In this document: positions 37,292-45,765 of the stretch, in pieces
Numbering within the stretch: the stretch's first letter is position 1
How the letters are laid out: every line of letters begins with the position of its first letter
From: Bacteroidota bacterium
Lineage (GTDB): Bacteria > Bacteroidota > Bacteroidia > B-17B0 > Aurantibacillaceae
Assembly: GCA_020162035.1 (NCBI GenBank)
Contig: JAIUNM010000003.1
Coordinates: forward strand, 1 to 64,000
Direction of reading: 5' to 3'
Length of the DNA: 64,000 nt
Made by a program: the position numbers and the translations under genes
Notes under the pieces: model-generated
Seen by the model: the letters and a program-made list of their open reading frames with translations, nothing else
What the model was told of the DNA's origin: nothing
The model's database searches: none

Positions 37292-38689
37292 ATGACAGAA
37301 ACCAATAGAATTGAGTATAAAGAAATATTAACCGATGATTTAGAAAAAGAAGTGGTGGCTTTTTTAAACTACCACGAGGGTGGTGTTATATACATTGGCA
37401 TTGATAAAAAAGGCAAAGCGGTTGGTGTAGCAGATCCTGATGGCGATATGCTTAAAATAAAAGATCGTTTAAAAACCAACATAGCCCCCAGCTGTATGGG
37501 TTTGTTTGATGTGGTAAATGAAACCCAAAGTGGCAAAGAGTTAATAAAGATTATCATAGCTAGTGGCACTGAAAAACCTTATTACATTAAAAGGCAGGGC
37601 ATGTCGGAGCGAGGTTGTTACATTCGTGTTGGCACTGCTGCTGAACCCATGCAACCAAAAACAATAGAGAATTTGTTTGCCAAAAGAACTCGTAATTCTA
37701 TTAGCAAAATTAAATCCAATAAGCAAGATTTAAAGTTTGAGCAGCTTAAAATTTATTACGAAGAAACCGGAGTAAAACTTAATAATCGTTTTGCTACCAA
37801 CTTGGAGTTAAATACAGAAAAAGGAGATTACAATTATGTGGCTTACTTAATGGCCGATGTAAACAATACTTCTATAAAAGTTGCCAAATACAAAGGGACT
37901 ACACGGGTACATTTAGTAGAGAGTAATGAATATGGGCATTGCTCCTTGGTAAAGGCAACCAAGCAGGTATTAGATAAAATTGAGTTGGAAAATAAGACTA
38001 TTACAAAAATCACATCTAAAGAAAGAGGCAATAAACGCTTATGGGATCCTATTGCTTTACGTGAAGCCATTATTAATGCCTTTGTGCATAATGATTACAC
38101 AGGCGAAGTGCCTCCAAAATTTGAGATTTTTGAAGATAGAATAGAAATTACTTCTGCCGGAGGTTTACCCGAAGGCATTAATAAAGAAGAGTTTTTTGAA
38201 GGCTACTCTGTTCCTCGCAACAAAGAGCTGATGCGCATATATAAAGACCTAAATTTGGTAGAGCATCTGGGTTCAGGCGTGCCTCGTATGTTGGAAAGTT
38301 ACCCTAAAGATTGTTTTAAGTTTTCTTCAAACTTCTTGCGGATGACATTCCCAAGTGCCGCTCCTGTGAGTGACTTGGCGGACACCCCCCAAGTTACCCC
38401 GCAAGTCACCCCGCAAGTCATCCCGCAAGTTACCCCGCAAGTTGAGGCCTTATTAAGGACAATAAAAGGTGAATTAACAAGAGGTGAATTACAATCCAGG
38501 CTTGGTTTAGCTGATAGAGAAAATTTCAGAAAAAATTATCTATTGTCTGCGTTGGAACAAGGCTTAATTGAAATGACAATACCGGATAAACCGAACAGTA
38601 GTAAGCAAAAATATAGATTAACAGAAAAAGGAACAAGTTTAAAAAATGCTCTTGATTATTTGGAGAAACCCGGAAAAACCTCAAAGTAA
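37292..38689 (+). CDS. AlbA_2/Schlafen-type ATP-binding protein with PQVT repeats
   Basis: A 465-residue protein. The N-terminus is an AlbA_2 (Schlafen-like) domain with EYKEILTDDLEKEVVAFLNYHEGGVIYIGID. The middle has LREAIINAFVHNDY and VEHLGSGVPRM, the HATPase_c_4 region. A linker (about residues 363-380) repeats PQVTPQVTPQVIPQVTPQV, encoded by near-identical 12-base units. A winged helix (LTRGELQSRLGLADRENFRKNYL) ends the protein. Genes of this type often sit within type I restriction loci; their role there is not settled. It lies 15 bases after the nuclease gene. Confidence 0.85.
   Translation: MTETNRIEYKEILTDDLEKEVVAFLNYHEGGVIYIGIDKKGKAVGVADPDGDMLKIKDRLKTNIAPSCMGLFDVVNETQSGKELIKIIIASGTEKPYYIKRQGMSERGCYIRVGTAAEPMQPKTIENLFAKRTRNSISKIKSNKQDLKFEQLKIYYEETGVKLNNRFATNLELNTEKGDYNYVAYLMADVNNTSIKVAKYKGTTRVHLVESNEYGHCSLVKATKQVLDKIELENKTITKITSKERGNKRLWDPIALREAIINAFVHNDYTGEVPPKFEIFEDRIEITSAGGLPEGINKEEFFEGYSVPRNKELMRIYKDLNLVEHLGSGVPRMLESYPKDCFKFSSNFLRMTFPSAAPVSDLADTPQVTPQVTPQVIPQVTPQVEALLRTIKGELTRGELQSRLGLADRENFRKNYLLSALEQGLIEMTIPDKPNSSKQKYRLTEKGTSLKNALDYLEKPGKTSK
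38387..38441 (+). repeat. 12-base coding tandem repeat
   Basis: Units of the form CCGCAAGTTACC recur about four to five times with a few changes and encode Pro-Gln-Val-Thr. The length is a multiple of three, so unit gain or loss would keep the frame and alter linker length only. Confidence 0.75.
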
Positions 38690-38716
38690 CTAGATGTAAA
38701 AACAGAGAAATAAAAG

Positions 38717-41700
38717 ATGAAATTCACTGAGTCGCAATTAGAACAAGCTTTTATAGAGCTATTAAGTAAGGAAGAAATTCCGCACTTATTTGGTCAAACT
38801 ATAAAACGCAGTCCGGAAGAGGTTTTGATTAAACAAGATCTTAAAGACTTTTTATTGAACCAATACAAAACCGAAAAAATAACCGAATCGGAAGTAGAAA
38901 GTATTATTCGTGACTTAGAAAGATTACCGGCTTCAGATTTATATGATAGCAATAAAGCATTCATGAAATTGGTTTGTGATGGATTTTTATTAAAGCGTGA
39001 AGACCGAAGTAAAAAAGACCTTTACATACAACTCATAAATTTCAACGATATAGGCTCATATAATCAACCACAAGAGCAATTCTTAAATACCATAGTGGCC
39101 GAAAAAGCAGAGCAATACCCACAAGACACGAACATATACAAATTCGTCAATCAGCTCGAAATAACCGGATACGAAAAACGGATCCCTGATGGTATATTAT
39201 ACATCAATGGTTTGCCCTTGGTTGTATTTGAATTCAAGAGCGCTATTCGTGAAGAAGCAACTATACATGATGCTTACATTCAATTAACAGTTCGTTACAA
39301 AAGAGATATTCCTGAACTATTTAAATACAATGCTTTTTGTGTTATTAGTGATGGCGTTAACAATAAAGCAGGTTCTTACTTTGCGCCCTATGAATTTTAT
39401 TATGCGTGGCGTAAAATAGAAGGCTTAGCCAATGAAGTGGATGGCATTGAATCTTTATACACGCTGATACAAGGAATGTTTAATCGTAAACGATTAAGAG
39501 ACATCATTCATAATTTTATTTATTTACCGGATAGTTCTAAGAAGAATGAAAAAATAGTTTGCCGTTACCCGCAGTATTATGCAGCCACCAAATTATTTGA
39601 GAACATAAAAAGACACCAACGCCCTGATGGAGATGGTAAAGGAGGCACATACTTTGGCGCAACAGGATGTGGTAAAAGTTATACCATGCTTTACTTAACA
39701 CGTTTGTTAATGAAGAGCAAACACTTTAGCAGCCCTACCATTGTTTTAATTACTGATAGAACTGATTTAGATGACCAATTGTCGGGGCAATTTACCAATG
39801 CCAAAGGATTTGTTGGGGATGAAAATATTATTAGTGTTGAGAGCCGCTCACACTTAAGAGATTTATTACAAGGGCGAAACAGCGGTGGTGTATTTTTAAC
39901 AACCATCCACAAGTTTACGGAGGATACACAACTACTAACCGATAGAACTAATGTCATTTGTATATCGGATGAAGCTCACCGCAGTCAAACTAACTTAGAT
40001 CAAAAAGTAAGAGTTACTGATAAAGGTGTTACAAAAACATATGGTTTTGCAAAATACTTGCACGACTCTTTACCAAATGCAACATATGTAGGTTTTACAG
40101 GAACCCCAATAGATGCAACATTGGATGTATTTGGTGAAATTATAGATGCATATACAATGACAGAGTCGGTAAAAGACGAAATTACTGTACGCATTGTTTA
40201 CGAGGGAAGAGCTGCGAAAGTATTGTTGAATAACAGAAAGCTTGAGGAGATTGAGGACTACTACAACCGATGTGCTGAAGAAGGAAGTAACGAGCATCAA
40301 ATAGAAGAAAGTAAAAAAGCCATGGCGCAAATGAATGCTATCATAGGCGATCCTTCTCGTTTAAAAGACTTGGCCAAAGACTTTGTGGAGCATTACCAAA
40401 AACGAATTGAAGAGGGTGCTACCATTAAAGGCAAGGCCATGTTTGTGTGTGGTAGCCGACCAATTGCATACGAGTTTTACAAAAATGTAATTGAGCTAAG
40501 GCCGGATTGGGCAGAGGTAAAAGTATGTGAAGAAGGTGCTGAATTAACCGACAAGGAGAAGAAGGAAATAAAACCCATGGAGCGCATTAAAATGGTAATG
40601 ACTCGTGGCAAGGATGATGAGAAAGCCTTGTATGATTTACTAGGCACAAAAGAAGATAGGAAAGAATTAGATAGACAATTTAAAATTGCAAAATCAAACT
40701 TCAAGATTGCCATTGTGGTAGATATGTGGCTAACCGGATTTGATGTGCCATTCTTGGATACCATTTACATTGACAAACCAATACAACGACATAATTTAAT
40801 ACAAACTATATCTCGTGTAAACCGCAAGTTTGAAGGAAAAGAAAAAGGATTGGTGGTTGATTACATTGGTATTAAAAAGCAAATGAATTTGGCATTAGCA
40901 CAATACAATAAAGCTGACAGCCAAAATTTTGAAGATATTCAACAATCCATCGTAGTGGCAAAAGACCATTTGGATTTGTTGGCAAAGATTTTCCACAAGT
41001 TCGATACTAGCAAATATTTTAAAGGTTCTGCACTGGAACAGTTAAACACATTGAACATGGCAGCTGAGTTTGTTCAAGTAACACAGGAAATGGAAAAACG
41101 TTTTATGTATTTAACAAAACGTTTAAAATCTGCTTATGATATTTGTTTGGGAAGCGAAGCGTTTAGTCAGGAAGAAAGAGATTTAATTCATTTTTATTTA
41201 GCAGTTCGTTCCATTGTTTTCAAGCTAACCAAAGGTACTGCGCCTGATACAGCTCAAATGAACGCTAGAGTTAAAGAGATGATTCAGGAGGCAATTGAAA
41301 GCGAAGGCGTAGAAGAAATATTTAAGTTAGGAGACGAGAATGAAACACAAATAGACATTTTTGATGATGACTATTTAGCGAAGTTGGATAAAATAAAACT
41401 TCCTAATACCAAAATAAAATTACTGCAAAAGCTTTTAGCAAAAGCCATTGATGATATCCGAAAAGTAAATAAAATGATGGGTATTGATTTCTCAAAAAGA
41501 ATGCAAACATTAGTTGAGAAATACAATGAACGTAAAGAATCAGATGTATTACGTAGCGAAGTATTGGAAGATTTTACTGATGAAATTATTGATTTGTATT
41601 ATGCTTTAAAGAAAGAGAAAGAATCGTTTAAAGACTTAGGAATTGATTTTGAAGAAAAAGCATTTTACGACATTCTTAAAGCATTAGCCATAAAATATGA

Positions 41701-41929
41701 TTTTGTTTACCCGGAAGATAAATTAGTGCCATTAGCAAAACAAGTGAAAGATGTTGTCGATGATAAAGCTAAATATACCGATTGGAGTAAACGAGACGAT
41801 TTAAAAGCAGAACTAAAAGCCGACTTAATTATTCTCCTTGCTGAAAACGATTACCCACCGGTAGATCGTGACGAAGTTTATAAGGAGATATTTGAGCAGG
41901 CTGAGAATTTTAAGAAGTATAGTAAGTAA
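38717..41929 (+). CDS. hsdR: Type I restriction endonuclease subunit HsdR
   Basis: A 1070-residue restriction and translocation subunit. The nuclease core is RIPDGILYINGLPLVVFEFK, with Asp near residue 158 and E-x-K near 171-173 (PD-(D/E)xK). The helicase motor has GATGCGKSYTM (about 312-322), DEAHRSQ (about 418) and TGTPID. Later VVDMWLTGFDVPFLDTIYIDKP and QTISRVNR are helicase motifs V-VI. With HsdM and HsdS it forms the full complex. Length is normal, and all motifs are intact. Confidence 0.96.
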   Translation: MKFTESQLEQAFIELLSKEEIPHLFGQTIKRSPEEVLIKQDLKDFLLNQYKTEKITESEVESIIRDLERLPASDLYDSNKAFMKLVCDGFLLKREDRSKKDLYIQLINFNDIGSYNQPQEQFLNTIVAEKAEQYPQDTNIYKFVNQLEITGYEKRIPDGILYINGLPLVVFEFKSAIREEATIHDAYIQLTVRYKRDIPELFKYNAFCVISDGVNNKAGSYFAPYEFYYAWRKIEGLANEVDGIESLYTLIQGMFNRKRLRDIIHNFIYLPDSSKKNEKIVCRYPQYYAATKLFENIKRHQRPDGDGKGGTYFGATGCGKSYTMLYLTRLLMKSKHFSSPTIVLITDRTDLDDQLSGQFTNAKGFVGDENIISVESRSHLRDLLQGRNSGGVFLTTIHKFTEDTQLLTDRTNVICISDEAHRSQTNLDQKVRVTDKGVTKTYGFAKYLHDSLPNATYVGFTGTPIDATLDVFGEIIDAYTMTESVKDEITVRIVYEGRAAKVLLNNRKLEEIEDYYNRCAEEGSNEHQIEESKKAMAQMNAIIGDPSRLKDLAKDFVEHYQKRIEEGATIKGKAMFVCGSRPIAYEFYKNVIELRPDWAEVKVCEEGAELTDKEKKEIKPMERIKMVMTRGKDDEKALYDLLGTKEDRKELDRQFKIAKSNFKIAIVVDMWLTGFDVPFLDTIYIDKPIQRHNLIQTISRVNRKFEGKEKGLVVDYIGIKKQMNLALAQYNKADSQNFEDIQQSIVVAKDHLDLLAKIFHKFDTSKYFKGSALEQLNTLNMAAEFVQVTQEMEKRFMYLTKRLKSAYDICLGSEAFSQEERDLIHFYLAVRSIVFKLTKGTAPDTAQMNARVKEMIQEAIESEGVEEIFKLGDENETQIDIFDDDYLAKLDKIKLPNTKIKLLQKLLAKAIDDIRKVNKMMGIDFSKRMQTLVEKYNERKESDVLRSEVLEDFTDEIIDLYYALKKEKESFKDLGIDFEEKAFYDILKALAIKYDFVYPEDKLVPLAKQVKDVVDDKAKYTDWSKRDDLKAELKADLIILLAENDYPPVDRDEVYKEIFEQAENFKKYSK

Positions 41930-41940
41930 GTTTTGTGATT

Positions 41941-42780
41941 ATGAATAAATGTGAATTATTTGAAAATATTGCCGCCGATGTTTGGGACTCTATTTCAAGA
42001 AATAATAGAAGAGGTAATCTTCTTACTGAAGAAGGTATAACTAGGCAAAGTATTATTGACAGTATTCAAAATTATGTAGAAGACAGAAGGACTTTTGAAG
42101 TTTTTGCACAAAAGGCAAAAGATGAAGTAAATACGGGAGGAGATCTTGAATTATATATTGAAGTTGGCTACCAGCGATTTGCGCGTGTTTTTTTACAGGC
42201 AAAAACAATGAAATTAGACAACTCATTTGAAGATTTGAATAGAGATTCAGGATCTTCAGGCAGAAAACAATATGATTCCTTAAAAGAATACATAAAAAGA
42301 ACACGATCCTTAGGGTATTATATATTTTATAACGGGATCCCGGGGTTTACAAAAAACTATATCGATTGTATAGGTGATCACACTGAGAAACAATTCGGCT
42401 GTTCTATAATTTCAATTAAAACTATTGAAGATTTCTGCAAAAAAAATCCTTCAGGAAAAATGATTATGAATTTTGAAAATGGTCCAATTGGCACTGCATG
42501 GCGTTTTTTGACATGCTGTGATTTCACCAAAAATAATGACATTGCTCTTTATACCAAAGATCAAATAGATATGGATCCTCATTTTGAGGACATTTTCACT
42601 GAGAGATACTCAAATTTTGTAACCCAATCAAGCATTAATAGACCTCCACCTCTATTAGAGAGAATAAACAATTCACTTCATAATGATGGTTGGCAACCTC
42701 AAGGACGTATTTTAATGACAAAAAATTCGAGAATGAAAAATGAACATGGCTTGTTACAATTGGAATTCAAAACAAGATAG
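41941..42780 (+). CDS. DUF6615-like protein, candidate nuclease
   Basis: A 279-residue protein. It resembles the DUF6615 family as I remember it: an early LLTEEGITRQSIIDSI, then GGDLELYIEVGYQRFARVFLQAKTM (about residues 64-88). There D..E..QAK fits a PD-(D/E)xK nuclease core. SLGYYIFYNGIPG follows. It comes 11 bases after hsdR on the same strand, so it may be an accessory enzyme of the restriction unit. A GTG at 41935 could be the start instead of the ATG at 41941. Confidence 0.6.
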   Translation: MNKCELFENIAADVWDSISRNNRRGNLLTEEGITRQSIIDSIQNYVEDRRTFEVFAQKAKDEVNTGGDLELYIEVGYQRFARVFLQAKTMKLDNSFEDLNRDSGSSGRKQYDSLKEYIKRTRSLGYYIFYNGIPGFTKNYIDCIGDHTEKQFGCSIISIKTIEDFCKKNPSGKMIMNFENGPIGTAWRFLTCCDFTKNNDIALYTKDQIDMDPHFEDIFTERYSNFVTQSSINRPPPLLERINNSLHNDGWQPQGRILMTKNSRMKNEHGLLQLEFKTR

Positions 42781-42795
42781 AACTAACTAAAGTAG

Positions 42796-43926
42796 GTGAA
42801 AAATATAACCATCAATAGAAAAGAATTATATAACTTAGTTTGGTCAACACCAATGACATCATTGGCAAAGAAATACTTAATTTCAGACTCAGGCTTAAGA
42901 AAAATTTGCAAAAAGTATGAAGTTCCATTGCCAAAAGCTGGTCACTGGGAAAAGCTAAGAGCCGGGAAAGAAGTTGATATAATTGAGCTTCCAACGGATT
43001 ATAAAGGAGAAAATGAAATTACTTTAGCATTCAGAGCAGAAGGGGATAATTCGATAAAAGGTCAACTATCACCTGAAGAAGAATTAAGAGATGAGATTGA
43101 AAATGATTCTAGAATAAATCTCATTGTCCCTGATAAATTAACCAATCCCCATAAATTAGTAGCAGAAACTAAACACGCCCATTTTAATAATGAAAACCGC
43201 TTTAGTAAAAATTTCACAGGTTATTTAAGAAGTCCATTAAGTATTTCTGCAACCAAGCTCCTTTACGGAAGAGCTCTTAGAATAATGGATACATTCGTTA
43301 AAGCAATGGAGAAACGTGGACATCTTTTTCAATTGAAGAACGAGTCGGCACATGTTATAATATTTGGTGAAGAATTTGAAATTGCAATAAGAGAGAAGAA
43401 TAAAAGAATCCCAAAGCCTAAAACCAATAGTAGCTGGCAGGAGTATGATTACATTCCTTCGGGAATCTTGGTGTTTTCTTTAAGAATTAGCTATCATAAT
43501 ATTGAATGGACTGACGGAAGGCAACCTTTGGAAAATCAATTATCAAAGATAATAGCTAAGCTCGAAATAAAGGGTGTGGAAGAAAGAGATAGGCATTTAA
43601 GATGGGAAAAGGAAAGAGAAATAAAAGAAGAACAGGACAGGATTAAAAGGATAAAAGAACAAGAGATTGAGCAAGAATTAAATAGGTTTAAGCAACTTAA
43701 GCAAAAGGCTAGCCGCTGGCAGGAAGCTTGCCAAATCCGAGCTTATTTAGCCGATATTGAGGCAAAAGCAACACAGGAGCAGTCTTTAACTGAAGACCTT
43801 ACAAATTGGCTAAAATGGGCGAAAAAGAAGGTGGATTGGTATGATCCGACTATTTCGGCAGAAGATGAATCTTTGGCGGGAGTGGATAAAGAAAACTTAA
43901 CATTTAAGAAATCTGGGTATTATTGA
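42796..43926 (+). CDS. Conserved hypothetical protein with N-terminal HTH-like domain
   Basis: A 376-residue protein starting at GTG. Residues about 8-55 look like a helix-turn-helix: LYNLVWSTPMTSLAKKYLISDSGLRKICKKYEVPLPKAGHW. The middle has a mixed alpha/beta region with SATKLLYGRALRIMDTFVKAMEKRGHLF. A long charged coiled coil follows (about 265-320) with EREIKEEQDRIKRIKEQE. It lies 15 bases after the DUF6615-like gene and is the last gene of the island. It may be DNA binding. I do not recognise a function. Confidence 0.65.
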   Translation: MKNITINRKELYNLVWSTPMTSLAKKYLISDSGLRKICKKYEVPLPKAGHWEKLRAGKEVDIIELPTDYKGENEITLAFRAEGDNSIKGQLSPEEELRDEIENDSRINLIVPDKLTNPHKLVAETKHAHFNNENRFSKNFTGYLRSPLSISATKLLYGRALRIMDTFVKAMEKRGHLFQLKNESAHVIIFGEEFEIAIREKNKRIPKPKTNSSWQEYDYIPSGILVFSLRISYHNIEWTDGRQPLENQLSKIIAKLEIKGVEERDRHLRWEKEREIKEEQDRIKRIKEQEIEQELNRFKQLKQKASRWQEACQIRAYLADIEAKATQEQSLTEDLTNWLKWAKKKVDWYDPTISAEDESLAGVDKENLTFKKSGYY

Positions 43927-43940
43927 TTTTAATTTCCTAT

Positions 43941-44100
43941 CTACCCTAAAATTTCAAAAATCTCGTTTTTAAATATTTTATAAAACTCGTGAATTTTAAT
44001 CAAGTCTTCTGAAAACCTGATTAGGTCAGTTTTTGAAAATGGTCTTTGATTAAGTGCCTCATTTTCAATAACACTAGGATTCGAAAGGCTTCCCCGTTTG
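43941..44100 (-). pseudogene. Short gene remnant at the island's right edge
   Basis: An open frame without a start codon ends at the TAG of 43941-43943. It reads protein-like, with NPSVIENEALNQRPFSKTD, LIRFSEDLIKIHEFYKIF and NEIFEILG. The 5' part is missing at the proposed right boundary, so it is the tail of a gene cut by integration. It is not in phase with recombinase 1 across the candidate repeat. It could also be chance in AT-rich DNA. Confidence 0.3.
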
Positions 44101-44117
44101 CCCGCTGATAAAAAAAT

Positions 44118-44150
44118 AAACCCTTTACTAGCAATAGTTTAGGGTTTTTT
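44118..44150 (+). terminator. Bidirectional-type hairpin
   Basis: AAACCCTTTACTA (44118-44130) pairs with TAGTTTAGGGTTT (44135-44147) with one A/T mismatch, followed by T residues on the plus strand and on the minus strand. It probably belonged to the host locus before insertion. Confidence 0.75.
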
Positions 44151-44346
44151 AATTTCCAGTTAATTCTTTTTTAGATTAGTTTCGACTAATTCTATTGAAA
44201 CAAAGCCAATTTTTGCTTTTAAAAGTATATTTTGTGCTAATAATTTACACTAATTACAAACTATTTTAATGTAAATAATCATAAGATTAAACCTTAAATT
44301 AAAATCATTTAGTCCATTAAAAAAGTGCAAAACTTAAATTATCCTT

Positions 44347-45552
44347 TTAATTTTTAATAATTAATTTTTTAGAATTTATTTGCTGACCAGAGGAATTTAA
44401 AAATTTAATAAAATAAATGCCATCAATTAAGTTAAGATTAACTCTTATATCATTTTCTGATGTAAGTACATCTACTTTTTTTATTGATTTCCCATTTACA
44501 TCAATAACATTTATGATTGTACAATTTTTTAAATTTTCTACATTAATGTAATTACTTGCAGGGTTTGGAAATACTTCTAGCTTATCAATTTGTTCTTTTG
44601 AGTTTAAAGATGTTGCAGCGCACCATGTAATTAAAGAAGATACAGTTCCTGTATTTATATCTATAAAAGGAGCTGTACTAACGGTTTGCGTTAAGTCACA
44701 AAAATCAAATGAGCCCTTTAAAAATCCTGTATTTACAGTTGAATCTGAAATAATAAACGAACCAGATGTTCCTTTTATAGTATCTGAATTAAACCAACTG
44801 TCTAGTATTTTAACTTTACCATTATTAGTAAATGTTGCTGTGCCAAGTAAATTTTTGTTGTTAAAACTTTTGGTTAAATTTAAAACAGCTCCATTTTTAT
44901 TATTAAAATTATTTTTATTCCAAAAACTATAAGTTAAAATTATAGAGTCGTTGTTTTCGTAATTGCCAGAATTTGTATATGCATAACCTGTATAATAATT
45001 TGAGTTATTAAAAGTAGAGGCATTTGTACCCCATTTTACATTCATGTTCCCATTATTTAAAAAAGTTGATGTGTTTAAAATACTATCTCCATTTATTTTA
45101 CCAGTGTTGGTATTTGTAAAACTACCAGCCACAAGCATACTATCCATTTGAATTGTGCCAGAGTTAACAAAAGGGATTAAAGAGTTTGTAAACGCAACTA
45201 AAGTTAAACTGCCTGAATTTGAAGAGTTACCAGCAGTCATTAATAAATTTCTAAAATTAGATGTGCCATTATTTACAAAATTTCCTCCACTAAACATTAA
45301 ATCTCTATTTAAAGATGCGTCTTGAATCATAGATGCTCCGGGGTTAACTGTTAATCCACCCGAACTAAAAAGCATACTTGTGTTTAATGTTACATTATGA
45401 TTAATTGTTACATTGTAGCTATTGGTTGGAATGCATGTGCAATTCCAGGTTAATGGGTTTAACCAATTACCATTTGCAATTGATGATGCCGTTTGTGAAA
45501 ATGTAATATTTACAAATAATATAAAAGCTAATATGTAATTTATTTTTTTCAT
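44347..45552 (-). CDS. T9SS-exported surface protein with repeat-rich body
   Basis: A 401-residue protein. It has a signal peptide (MKKINYILAFILFVNITFSQ) and an Asn/Gly/Ser-rich body of short beta repeats (NNGTSNFRN, FVNSGTIQMDS, FLNNGNMN), suggesting a beta-helix. The C-terminal T9SS type A sorting domain (about 325-401) has LEVFPNPASNYINV and GIYFIKFLNSSGQQINSKKLIIKN. It is probably secreted or held on the cell surface. The start at 45552 is chosen over 45591 because the signal peptide begins there. It shares no operon with its neighbours. Confidence 0.85.
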   Translation of the reverse strand: MKKINYILAFILFVNITFSQTASSIANGNWLNPLTWNCTCIPTNSYNVTINHNVTLNTSMLFSSGGLTVNPGASMIQDASLNRDLMFSGGNFVNNGTSNFRNLLMTAGNSSNSGSLTLVAFTNSLIPFVNSGTIQMDSMLVAGSFTNTNTGKINGDSILNTSTFLNNGNMNVKWGTNASTFNNSNYYTGYAYTNSGNYENNDSIILTYSFWNKNNFNNKNGAVLNLTKSFNNKNLLGTATFTNNGKVKILDSWFNSDTIKGTSGSFIISDSTVNTGFLKGSFDFCDLTQTVSTAPFIDINTGTVSSLITWCAATSLNSKEQIDKLEVFPNPASNYINVENLKNCTIINVIDVNGKSIKKVDVLTSENDIRVNLNLIDGIYFIKFLNSSGQQINSKKLIIKN

Positions 45553-45713
45553 AAGTTTAAGTTTAAAAAAATTATAATCTAAATTAAACAATTTAGTTAT
45601 TTATAATTGATGATTTTAGTCACTTAGACCAATTTTATAAGTTTATTTTAATTAAATTGTTTTAGAATAAGATGAAACTTTAAAAAAACAGCAAATTCTT
45701 TACAGTTTATAAA

Positions 45714-45745
45714 TTTGTATCCCTAAAATAAAAGACTTATTTTAG
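45714..45745 (+). promoter_or_regulatory. Promoter candidate for first POT transporter
   Basis: TTTG at 45714-45717 is followed after 20 bases by TATTTTAG at 45738-45745. The latter matches TAnnTTTG in all but one base. The start codon is 20 bases further on, at 45766. Confidence 0.5.
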
Positions 45746-45765
45746 CCCTCTACTAATTAAACACA

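Larger units (their letters stand above)
22494..44102. mobile_element. Serine-recombinase island carrying defence genes
   Basis: About 21.6 kb between tRNA-Ser and a T9SS gene. It holds two serine recombinases at the left end and defence-type cargo: viperin operon, LRAT-like gene, and a type I restriction system with anticodon nuclease. Candidate imperfect direct repeats lie at 22494-22519 and 44074-44102. On the minus strand these share 13 of 16 bases around TTTCGAA. The boundaries are inferred and may include more than one element nested together. Confidence 0.55.
43927..44346. other. Island right edge, non-coding
   Basis: 420 bases without an intact gene. They hold the remnant above, the candidate right repeat at 44074-44102 and a terminator at 44118-44150. 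From about 44160 the sequence returns to the very AT-rich composition of the core genome. Confidence 0.6.

Noticed and set aside
38387..38441. Short CRISPR-like array
   Set aside because: The units are contiguous, in frame and code for Pro-Gln-Val-Thr, with no spacers.
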